Shown here: positions 41,002 through 51,600 of the stretch, one piece after another
Position numbering within the stretch: position 1 is the stretch's first letter
How the letters are laid out: each line of letters starts with the position of its first letter
Source of the DNA: Chungangia koreensis
Lineage (GTDB): Bacteria; Bacillota; Bacilli; Bacillales_A; Planococcaceae
Length of the DNA stretch: 64,000 nt
Assembly (NCBI RefSeq): GCF_042651785.1
Contig: NZ_JBHSEC010000019.1
Span: 1-64,000, forward strand
Direction of reading: 5' to 3'
Notes under the pieces: model-generated
What the model was told of the DNA's origin: nothing
Databases searched by the model: none
The model's input: only the letters and a program-made list of their open reading frames with translations
Translations under genes and position numbers: made by a program

Positions 41002-42190
41002 TTATTTATTTGATTTTAACCTATTTTGTTTTCGAGATAGTACTTGAGCATTACTGTAACTATTTGTTCCGCCTTTATCTTTCGGTAATATATGATCTAT
41101 TTGCCATTCATTATCTGGAGGAGTTATTCCTTTTTGACTTTTACTCGGTTTTACAAGATCAACACCGCCTATGTCATTCGGATCGTCAGACTTAACTACT
41201 CCCCCATTTTTCCTTTTATTTTCCTCAATAATATTTCTCTTTTGGGCAGGTGTAAAGTCCTTTCCAGCTCCTACATTTTTAGGATCTTCAAGATGTGAAT
41301 AAGGTCCAACTTTAATTGCACCCTTATCCCCAGAACCGCCAATCCTTATATATCCACTTTCATCTTTAAGAATTGTTTTGGTCTGTTCTTTCAGTCCTTT
41401 GAGGAAACCAGATGTTTTATCCTTTAATTTACTAAAGAATCCAGATGACTTTTTCGCAACGTTACCAATAAAATCAGTGGCCTTCGATATGCCCTTGATA
41501 GCAGCTTTCGTCGCGTACTTACCTGCAATTTTAGCACCCGGAATCGGAATCAGGGAAGCTGCAATTCCGCCTACTTCAGCCCAACGATCAACCGTTGATA
41601 ATTTCTTGCCTGTAACGAGGTTAACTCCCGTTAATGCCTGCTGGATACCTTTTACTGTGGAAACTCCTGGAATCAAGTCTAAAGCTACAGATCCACCCGA
41701 TCTCAGGTTATCTGCCGACAGTATTTTCCCTTTGCTAACTTTGGAAAGGCTCTTGGTCTTGCTGCCAAGGAAAAGACCTATTCCTGTGTCGAGTAATGCA
41801 TTCTTGATGCCATAGCTCGAACCGCCTGTTAGGAGCTTTTGGGTATTTGATCCGGTGTCATAGCCTTTCATCTCGGTTAGGTTGATATAGCTTGGAAGCG
41901 AGCCGAAGTTTTCCTTGATGTATTGCTGGTTGTCCTCCGACGCCAAGGCAGCTGGGACTTGGACTTGCCAGTTCCAGGCGGAATCCCGTTTGAAGGTTCC
42001 ATAACTTTCTTTTGGCTCTTGAGGTACTAATAAGAACTCTCCTTGTATCACTTTGACTAAACGTTCAACGTGCTTATAATCCCATTCCTCATGAATTTGC
42101 CCGCTGAACAGCTAATTGAAGTTTTTGGAGTCTGCCTTCTGTTTTCCTTTATATTGGACCGTACTGTCTATAGTATCTCTTGAGTAATAC
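41002..42190 (-). pseudogene. Cassette 3: orphan PT-TG pre-toxin with HNH-type nuclease toxin
   Basis: Homology to cassette 2 starts near 42190 (RDTIDSTVQYKGKQKADSKNF), is interrupted by a TAG at 42112-42114 where cassette 2 has Tyr-Leu codons, and resumes; from an ATG at 42051 the frame is open for 349 codons. It has the PT-TG pre-toxin domain and a C-terminal HNH-like nuclease: EWQIDHILPKDKGGTNSYSN followed by NAQVLSRKQNRLKSNK. It lacks signal peptide and RHS core, so it is probably silent unless recombined onto the main RHS gene. The toxin part itself is intact. Confidence 0.8.
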
Positions 42191-42202
42191 TAATTCTCGA
42201 AG

Positions 42203-42234
42203 AAAAACCTTGATAAGAAAATTTCTTATCAAGG
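42203..42234 (-). terminator. Terminator of cassette 2
   Basis: CCTTGATAAGAAA pairs with TTTCTTATCAAGG (42208-42220 and 42222-42234), followed on the minus strand by TTTTTC. The flank AAAAACCTTGAT is shared with the other cassette terminators. Confidence 0.85.
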
Positions 42235-42247
42235 CATAGATGATGCT

Positions 42248-42847
42248 CTATATTAAATTGGCCAGATGTCTTGTTATATGGGTAAAATCCATACCATCTA
42301 CCTTTTCATCATCGAACTTTTGTAAATATATCTTTGCGCTTTTTATTTCTCCAATTCGATAGTTGCAATATGTTTTAATCAAGAAATATGTTTTTGTTTT
42401 AAGTAGTGGAATAACAGTTAATTTATTCATAACTTCACTCTCATCAACCATTGCAAGCTTTTCATAAGAACCCCAAAGATTAAACCATTCAATTACTTCC
42501 TTAGATAGGACTTCAAAAAGACAGTCTATCGAATCCTTATCACTTAATGATAACATTCCTTTGTTTAGGCGCTTAAATTCTTGGGGTGAAACAATTTGTT
42601 CTATTCTTTGTCTTAAAATACATTCATAGTTTTTGGGTTTTTCATTAATTAACAGTTGATTTGTAACCAACTCTGGCAATCCCAATGGATGTATACATAA
42701 GTTAACAAAAAAGTAGTCACCAAAAGAGCTTCTTTGAAAATCTATTAAGTAGTATATTTCATTTTCTATTCTCCAGAATCCACTACCTCTTTTTTTGAAT
42801 CCATATTCCCCTAAGAATGTTTTAACAGTTTTTAAAAAATCATTCAT
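42248..42847 (-). CDS. DUF4304-like immunity protein of cassette 2
   Basis: 199 residues, soluble. The opening FLKTVKTFLGEYGFKKRGSGFWR and IIDFQ-like YYLIDFQRSSFGDYFFVN match the DUF4304 family, frequent among polymorphic-toxin immunity proteins. ATG at 42847, six bases after the toxin-cassette stop. It presumably neutralises the restriction-endonuclease-like toxin encoded just upstream. The frame is intact. Confidence 0.75.
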   Translation of the reverse strand: MNDFLKTVKTFLGEYGFKKRGSGFWRIENEIYYLIDFQRSSFGDYFFVNLCIHPLGLPELVTNQLLINEKPKNYECILRQRIEQIVSPQEFKRLNKGMLSLSDKDSIDCLFEVLSKEVIEWFNLWGSYEKLAMVDESEVMNKLTVIPLLKTKTYFLIKTYCNYRIGEIKSAKIYLQKFDDEKVDGMDFTHITRHLANLI

Positions 42848-42853
42848 TTTTGA

Positions 42854-44995
42854 TCACCTTTTTTTAGGCCCAATATATGTTGGGCTGTTTGGTTGAAATT
42901 TGGGATCAGTTGGGTCGTAGAAATCAATTTGTGTTTCAAAACCATTTTCCTCCATTAATTTTTTTCTCTTTTCAGCTGATTGTCTCCCTGAAGGGGTGTC
43001 TGGTTTAATAATTCGAACCTTATTTGAATCAGATCTACTCACTCCATCTTTCCGTACAATTTTCCCATCAGGTAGTCTGATAGTTTGTTCCGGTATCCAC
43101 TCATCTCTACCCTCAAATTCCAATTGTCTATGAGCCTCTTGTCCAATTTTAGCACTATTTTTGACCTTTGGATTCTGAGTGCCTTTTCCTGTCCCTCTTA
43201 AATCAATTCCAACATTATCCCCTGCAGTTGGTTTTTCCAGTGGATAGTATTGGACACTTGGTTCTATTTTAGCTTCAGGTTTCGGCTTTTTCTTCTTAAA
43301 CAGTCCACCAATAAAATCCGTAGCCTTCGATATGCCCTTGATGGCGGCTTTTGTTGCGTACTTACCTGCAATTTTAGCACCCGGAATCGGAATAAGGGAA
43401 GCTGCGATTCCGCCTACTTCCGCCCAACGATCAACCGTTGACAATTTCTTGCCTGTGACGAGGTTGACTCCTGTCAGTGCCTGCTGGATACCTTTTACTG
43501 TCGATACCCCTGGAATCAAGTCTAAAGCTACAGATCCACCCGATCTGAGGTTATCTGCCGACAGCATTTTTCCTTTGCTGACTTTGGATAGACCCTTAGT
43601 CTTGCTGCCAAGGAAAAGACCGATTCCTGTGTCGAGCAATGCATTTTTGATGCCATAGCTCGAACCGCCAGTTAAGAGCTTCTGAGCATTCGAACCGCTA
43701 TCATAGCCTTTCATCTCGGTCAGGTTGATATGGCTTGGCAATGATCCGAAGTTTTCCTTGATGTATTGCTGGTTGTCCTCTGATGCCAAGGCCGCTGGGA
43801 CTTTAACTTGCCAGTTCCAGACGGAATCCCGTTGGAAGGTTCCATATTCCACTATTGGAGGATTCGTAGTTGGGAATAAATCTCCGTTATCAACTTTAAT
43901 AGTTCTTGAAATATGCTTATAATCCCATTCCTCATGAATTTGCCCGCTGAACAAGTAATAGAAGTTCTTGGAGTCTGCTTTCTGTTTTCCTTTGTATTCG
44001 ACCGTACTGTCCACTGTATCTCTTGCATAACCTTCGAAGTTGTAGCTGTGCATCGTCATCAGTGTATCAAACGGCGGTATATCAACCTCAGGATAATAAT
44101 TATCTTGTGCCAATACCCAGCTTTCGAGGCCAAATCCGAAGGCTCCTTGTGTACTGATCAGGTGGCTGAATGTTGCACTTGCACTACTGTCAAACCGGTC
44201 CATCTCCATAGCGACATGACCAGTCGGATCCCACAGATTCGCGGGATTATTCATGACATACGCATACCGGTTCTGTGTTTGTGGGTTCTTCATTTCACCT
44301 CGGTACGTATCCTGTGTCAGGAATCGCCCGACTGCCGGGTCGTACCAACGAGCGTTCATGTCTACAAGTCCCGCTTTGTCGTCATAGCGTTGGCTTGTGT
44401 AAGAGAAATGATTGTATGGTGCCGTGATACCAGTCTGGATGCCGCCGAATACGTCATAACGGTAGTTTTCGATGACATCGCCATGGCGGTCGGTTACGGC
44501 ACTGACGGTATTCATTCCATCATATTGATAGTAGAGCATTCCACCGGTCGTCTTCAAATCCGGATCATGGGATGGGTTGCTCAAGCCATGGTAACCGAAC
44601 ATCTTACGGGATACTAATTGGTTGTTCGCTCCCATATAGTATTCTGCGTAAGGCGACCCAGCATCGCTGTATTCCTTGTGGATATTCGTTGAGAAGCCTT
44701 CGTAAAGATAGGCTGTTTCCGAGATATCCATTTGGCTTTTCAGTTCTGGATTCAGTTCACCATACTTTTTGTATAAACCAAATTTGTTCCCTTTTCCAGG
44801 GTTATTGAATGGTCCGTTCCCATTACCGAATTTATTCCCATTGCCGTTTCCGGGTTTGGTATTGCTTGGCGTACAATCTGCAAACTTCTGGTTGCCTTTA
44901 CCGTTCCCATTTCCATTACCTTTGTCCGCATTCTTATCTTGGTTTTCGGCTTTTTTCTGTTGGCCTTTATTGTCTTTATTGCCATTACCTTTTTC
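42854..44995 (-). pseudogene. Cassette 2: orphan RHS core, PT-TG pre-toxin and REase-like toxin tip
   Basis: The frame is open from 44995 (right after a TAA) to 42854. 44995-44224 repeats, at high identity, the Gly/Asn-rich linker and RHS core of the full gene, ending in the conserved WDPTGH. A new spacer, the PT-TG domain and a toxin follow; the last 110 residues (IGQEAHRQLEFEGRDEWIPEQ, then LPDGKIVRKDGV) look like a restriction-endonuclease-fold nuclease. An internal ATG at 44731 could start 625 codons, but there is no signal peptide and no clear ribosome binding site, so it is most likely a silent tip able to recombine with the main gene through about 770 shared bases. Confidence 0.82.
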
Positions 44996-45224
44996 TTACA
45001 CTTCCCCTTGATCCTATTGCTACTTAAGTCTTGAATTGTCACCGTTACGATTTTACACCTATAATAGCAATTGGTGCTAATCCCTTCGGATCTCCTACAT
45101 ATTTTGGTCCGGATTCATGTAGAAATTATGAAAAATCTAAATCCGGTTACAGGAGAATGTAAGTGAAAGAAAAACCTTGATTGAGCGCAGAACACCCGAT
45201 CAAGGTTTTACGATGATTATCTAT
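44996..45224. other. Junction between immunity gene 1 and cassette 2
   Basis: Non-coding. It holds the terminator of immunity gene 1 (45171-45208) and the breakpoint at 44996 where homology to the full-length RHS gene begins abruptly, immediately after a TAA codon. No promoter is evident for cassette 2. Confidence 0.6.
45171..45208 (-). terminator. Terminator after immunity gene 1
   Basis: AAACCTTGAT pairs with ATCAAGGTTT; on the minus strand it is followed by TTTTTC. It shares the AAAAACCTTGAT arm with the other cassette terminators. Confidence 0.85.
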
Positions 45225-45653
45225 TTAGAAATATCTGATTGTTATCATGCTTGACCCGGAACGCGGATCATAGTCCGAAGTGATTTCTCCCCATGTATAT
45301 TTGCATGAGGTATTTCCAATCAGCTTTTCCAACAGGATATCATGTTCTTTTTTTCTTTCCAACTCACGTTGCTCAGACCATGAATTCCAAGAACTATCTT
45401 GATCCATTACCTTGCTAATATTTACAAGGAAAATCTTCTTTTGATTACCAAACAGCAGGGATACACTCAGCCTGATTCCATTAAATGTTTGGGGGAGTAA
45501 AGTAAACCTTGAAAAATCATTTATAATTTCCTCTTTAACGTCTGAATATAAGTCGGACTGAAGAAAATCCTGTAATGTTAATGTTGGTGATATCGCAAAA
45601 ACTTTTCCACCAAATTGAATAATTCCATTAGACAAATTTCCCATTTTGCTCAC
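45225..45653 (-). CDS. Probable immunity protein for the active RHS toxin
   Basis: 142 residues, soluble. Its GTG start overlaps the RHS stop by four bases (GTGA), the tightest coupling in the locus, as expected for a cognate immunity gene. I do not recognise the family; landmarks are GGKVFAISPTLTLQDF, LSVSLLFGNQKKIFLVNISKV and a C-terminal YTWGEITSDYDPRSGSS. An in-frame ATG three codons later is an alternative start. It is followed by a strong terminator. Confidence 0.75.
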   Translation of the reverse strand: MSKMGNLSNGIIQFGGKVFAISPTLTLQDFLQSDLYSDVKEEIINDFSRFTLLPQTFNGIRLSVSLLFGNQKKIFLVNISKVMDQDSSWNSWSEQRELERKKEHDILLEKLIGNTSCKYTWGEITSDYDPRSGSSMITIRYF

Positions 45654-48600
45654 CTATTCTTTAGAATAATCGAATTGATTGGTTTTAGGACACTCTCATA
45701 ATCTTGAATGAAATATTGGTCAAATCCACCTTTTCCGTACTGTGGATTTGCTAATGCTTTTGAGTAACCCACTGTAATATCTTCTGTTACTACATATTGA
45801 GTCATTCCCGGTCTAAATTGACTAAAATTACCCTTGCCGACCTGAAGTCCCTCAAATATTTTAGTTGCATCATACCCAGTGGCTTTTATCAGTTCATCTG
45901 TTGTATAGAAGTTACTTTGCCCTGGTGCTCCACCCCATACCTTTGTACCTTTCTTAATGGTGATGTTTGTCCAAGCATCTACCCCTGGATAAGCACCACT
46001 ACCTTGCCATTTCTTAGCTGCTTCAGCTACATCAGCTTTAACCGTGAATCTGGTAGTATTCACCACATTTGGTTCAATGACTGGTTTGATATTCGGTTTT
46101 GGTTTTATTGCCCCACCATAGAATAACGTGGCTAGTCCAAAACTGTTTAACCAATGATCCATTGAAAAGGGATCTTCTGGTGTAATTGCCCGGTCAGTCA
46201 TTTCAACTATTCCAAAGGACAAATAGTTAAAAAAGTCGTACGGCGAATTCAATGCTTTTTCTGTTCTATCATCCATACCAGATTTGACTCCGCCTACCAT
46301 TCCATATGAGAACCAATTGAAGAAATCGTATGGTGAATCAAATGCTTTATTAAAACGATCAATGTTAGAATTATTAAAATCAATTCCAATTCCTTTTATT
46401 TTGTCCCAGGATTTTACCCCCATATTAGTAAACTTGTCCATGAAGGATTCTACATGCAGATGTTTGGAATTTTTTATATTTGTCAATTGATCAAAGAAAA
46501 TCGCATCATACGGTCCAGTAGCCCAGCTACTTTTCACCTTGAAGTTCGCATTGGCAGGTGCTGTATAGTTTTCTGCCAGGAATCTTGCGACTTCCTCTGC
46601 GCGGGATTGGGCAGATACTTTCCCCATCCACTCCTTAACGCCATCTCGGTTAAACGTAACAGGGTCAGGACCCTCAATGATATCTTTCGGTGCATAGAAT
46701 CCGTCACCCAGATCTTGAACATAGCGCTTAACATAGCTATAGTACCAAGTTTCCCTTACGTCCTGCTCAAAATAGATATTGAAGTACTTCATACTGCTGT
46801 CCTGTTCTTCACCAACTATTCGGACATCCGAGAGAGGAGTTTCCCCTTTTCCATCGAAAGTCCAGAACTCGCCAATAATTCCATTGATCATAGAATATGG
46901 CTGCTGTTGGAGTACCCAATTCGGAATTGTTGTTTGACCACCAGTCATATTTTCAGCCACATGCCCCGTCGGATCCCACATATTGACCGGATTGTTCATA
47001 ACGTACGCATAGCGGTTCTGTGTCTGCGGGTTCGCCATTTCGCCTCGGTACGTGTCCTGCGTGAGGAAGCGTCCGACGGTCGGGTCGTACCAGCGGGCAT
47101 TCATGTCGACGAGCCCTGCTTTGTCGTCAAAGCGCTGGCTTGTGTAAGAGAAATGATTGTATGGTGCCGTGATACCGGTCTGGATGCCGCCAAATGCGTC
47201 ATATCGGTAGTTTTCAATGACATCGCCGTGACGGTCGGTTACGGCATTCACCGTGTTCATGCCGTCATATTGATAATAAAGCAGTCCGCCGGTCGTCTTC
47301 AGGTCCGGATCATGGGATGGGTTGCTCAAGCCATGATAGCCGAACATCTTACGGGATACTAATTGGTTGTTCGCTCCCATGTAATATTCAGCGTAAGGCG
47401 ATCCTGCATCACTGTATTCCTTATGGATATTCGTCGAAAAGCCTTCGTATTGGTAGGCTGTTTCAGTGATATCCATTTGGCTTTTTAGTTCTGGATTCAA
47501 TTCGCCATACTTTTTGTATAAACCAAATTTATTTCCTTTTCCAGGGTTATTGAATGGTCCGTTCCCGTTACCGAATTTATTCCCATTGCCGTTTCCAGGT
47601 TTGGAATCGCTTGGCGTACAACCTGCAAACTTCTGGTTGCCTTTACCATTACCGTTTCCGTTTGCACTTCCATTGCCTTTGTCCGCATTCTTTTCCTGGT
47701 TTTCGGCTTTTTTCTGTTGGCCTTTATTGTCCTTGTTACCTTTACTATTGCCATTGCCTTTTTCTTTGTCTTGACCCTTGGCAATGCCTTCGTAATCCTT
47801 CCAGGACATTTCTTCACGGAACACTTTCCGTCCTAATCCATCGTATGCATAGCTTGCGTAGCTACCATCCTCGAAGTCGATGTTGATGAGACGGTTCCAG
47901 CCATCGTATGAATAGTAGGCAGTACCTTTATCCGTTGTACGAGAAATTGCATTGCCGTTTGAATCGTACTCGAAGCTTACATCGTTAGCTGATAAAAGCT
48001 GGTTGATGGCATTATATTGATACGTCGTTGTTCCTTCATCGGTTGTCATGCTTAAACGGTTGCCGACTGCATCATACGAATAATTTACTTTGTTGAATGG
48101 TTTAACGAGATAATCGGGCTGCTCGTCAATCGGTTTGATCCCCTCTTCAGTCTCTTCTGAAGAATCATCCGGGATATAACCTGATTGGCCAGGAGGGCAG
48201 AAGTTAATCTTGTCGTTTGCATTGCCATTTCCGTTTCCTTTGCCATTCGAGTTGCCGTTTCCATTATTTCCGGAATTCCCGTTTCCTCCGCCATTGGAGC
48301 CTCCATTACCATTGCCATTATTAGCAATCGTAATAGAAGAAGTGGATACGGTTTTATCCTCACCGGAGTTTCCTTCTTCACTGCCTTCAGGCGGTGTGTC
48401 TGGCTGATTCTTTAGATTAAGAATCTTGTCCTTCGGATAGGTCACTTCTGTCAAACGGTTCAATGGATCGTACGTGTAAGTAGATGTTGCACCATCTTCT
48501 TCAATCTGCTTCACACGGTTTCCTGCTGCATCGTATTCGTAAGCGAATGAAGATAAGATGGATTCTCCTTTAAGGTTTGCCACGTTGGTCAAGTTACCGT

Positions 48601-51600
48601 CTTCATCAAATGATCGTGAAATCCGGTTACCATTTGCCAAACTACGGTCCACTTCACGGCCAAGTGCATCATAGGCAAATGATGTGACATTTTCATCCGG
48701 CTCCATGACACTGACCATTTGGTTGCGCTCGTCATACGTATACGTCGTCGTACGATCCTCACTATTCGTCAAAGACAATAGATTGCCGACTGCATCGTAA
48801 GAATAATCAATCGCCTTATCCAAATGGACATTGTATTGGCGGGTCATTTGACCGAGCGCATCGTAAGTATACTGGTCAGTCGAGTATGGCGAAACCATGG
48901 ATGTACGTTGTCCAAGTTCATCATAGCCGAATTCAAAACGCTCACCGTTCGATTCATAGGCTGTGGTCAAGCCGATTGCATTATAGGAATAATCCACATT
49001 GGATCCATTCGGCTGGATCATCTTCGTCATTTGGCCAGCTGCATCGTATTGATAGCTTGTCTCGATATTTAATGCGTTTGTTTCACGAGTCATTTGACCC
49101 AATAGATTGTATTGGAACGATGACGTGTTGCCATTTGCATCTTGAATCGAGCTGACCATGCTTAATGCATTATAGGAATAATTCGTTTTACCATTTAATG
49201 CATCCGTCGTTTCCTTCAAACGGTTCAACGGGTCATAGCTATAGTTCGTTTCATTCCCAAGCGGTTCTATTTCGCTTATGACATTGCCATTCTCATCGTA
49301 ATCGTATTTAAAAATAGAACCTTTCGGTGTCTTCATCTCTTTGAGACGGTTCAACGGGTCATAGGTATAGCTTGTCTTTTCTCCTAAAGCATCCAGGACC
49401 TCGGTTACATTGCCAATCTTGTCATATGCCCATTTGGTGTCAAAACCTTTTGCATCCGTTTGTTTAATCAATCGTCCAACCGCATCATAGGCATACTCAT
49501 TTGAATGATGATTAGGGTCTGTCTCTTTCAGTAGATTCCCTTCAGCATCGTATTCGTAGCTGTACGCATTGCCTAATGGATTTGTTACTTGAGTTAAATA
49601 ACCCAATTCGTTGTAGTCATACTGCCAAGCGTGACCCTTCACATCTGTCATCTTCACTAGCTGATTCAGCCTGTTATAGTCATAGCTAGTTGAAGCGTTC
49701 AGTGCATTCGTTTCCTTCTTGAGGTTACCGATCAAGTCGTACTCATAGCTACTATGAGCGTTCAGTGGGTTTGTCTCTTTCACCGTACGGTAAAGTGCAT
49801 CATACTCGTACTTCCACTGTCCCCCTTCCGGATCGACAATGGATAATAAATTACCTGCTGCATCATACTCATAATTTTCTGAACCGCCAGAGGGGTACGT
49901 AATCTGAGTCAGCTGATTTTTCGCATCATAGTTGTACGTTGTCTGCTCACTTAATGGATTGATTTCTTTCGATAGGTTACCTGCCAAATCGTACTCATAG
50001 CTGTACGTTTGCCCACGTTTATCTGTGTATTTGGTCAGGTTGCCAACAGCATCATATGCATGCTTTTCGACTTGCTTAAGCGGGTCGATAATGTCAATCA
50101 TCCGGCCAAGCGCGTCATATTTGTAAGACGTCTCATGGCCTTCCGCATTTGTCACTTTCGTCAACTGATCGAGCGCATCATAGCTATAGACGGTTGTTTC
50201 GCCTTCAGCATTCGTTTCCTTCACTTGGTTTATCTTGTCCAAGTAGTCATACTTCGTCGTCTCGTTCAAACGGTTTGTTTCGGATACGATACGGCCAAGG
50301 GCATCGTAACTGTATTTCGTTTCATTTTTTAATGGATCTACGATTTTCTTCAATTGGCCTAATGCATCGTATTTGTACTCGGTTTTATTACCGAGTGGAT
50401 CTTTCAAGGAAGTGATCCGGCTTAGTGCATCGTATTCATAAGCCGTTACCTGCTTCTCGGCATTGACTTCTTTAACTAATCGTCCAGTCACATCATATTC
50501 GTAAACCGTTTCTCCCTTTAACGGATCTACAATCTTTGTTGTTTGTCCTAAAGGATTGTATTCAAAGGAAGTCGAATTGCCTAACGGGTCTTTATAGTTT
50601 TTCACTTCGCCTACAGCGTTGTAATTCAGTTCTTCCACATGACCGAGCGCATCCTTGATGGAAACCAATTGTCCAAGCTCGTTGTAGTCAAAGCTTGTCT
50701 TGTTCCCTTTCGGATCAATTTCTGCAATGGTCCGGCCAAGGGCATCGTATTCATTCTTCCAGATAGCGCCGTTTGGTCCAGTCAATTTCTCCACTCCGCC
50801 AAGCGGATGGTATTCATACGTCCAACTATTGCCTAACGGATCCTTTGTTGTTACTAAGCGGCCAAGTTCGTCGTATTCAAATGTCGAAACATTTCCAAGC
50901 GGGTCTTTGAAGGATTCAATATTTCCGAGCACGTCATAAGACAGCGTTTGGGTTCCTTTGAGATCGGTAATCGTCTCAATATTGCCCGATTCGTCATACG
51001 TGTACGTCGTCTCTTGGCCAAGTGGATTGATCATTTTCTCAAGACGGCCAAATTTATCGTACTTAAATTCAACTTGCTCTCCATCGACCTGAATCTGTTT
51101 GACGATTTGATCCAATACATTATATTCATATTCCGTTTCCTGCCCCAATGCGTCGATTGCTTTTACAAGACGACCGGCTTTGTCGTACTCGAATTTCGAT
51201 TCATTGCCTAATGCATCGACAATGGAGATAGGCTGTTTTTGTTTGTTATACGTGTAAGTGATCTTTCCGCCGTTCGGTTGTGTGTAGACGGTTTTATTCT
51301 CTTTATCGTTGTACGCCCATTTGTGGACACGCCCGATGGCATCCTTCTGCTCGGTCAAACGATCAAGCTTGTCATACTCGAATTCGACCGTATTACCTTT
51401 CGGGTCTTTTGTTTCAATTAAACGGCCTGCGTTATCGTAGTTATACTCAATAGTTTCTTGCAGCGGATTGGTAACCGTTTTTATCCATCCGTTTGCGTTG
51501 TACGTATATTTATAAACGCCTCCAGCAGGATCGGTCTTTGTTTTCATCTGTCCTTGCTCATCAAATGTATAGGACATTTTCTGGTTTAGCGGATTCTGGA

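Noticed and set aside
41002..42051. Independent 349-residue secreted nuclease gene
   Set aside because: The ATG lies inside sequence homologous to the RHS tip region, downstream of an in-frame stop, and there is no signal peptide; it is better read as a silent cassette.
44752..48381. Lys/Met-rich reading frames on the minus strand and Pro/Leu/Phe-rich frames on the plus strand near 44.8, 47.6 and 48.2 kb
   Set aside because: They are frame-shifted readings of the Gly/Asn-rich linkers of the RHS gene and of its orphan copy.
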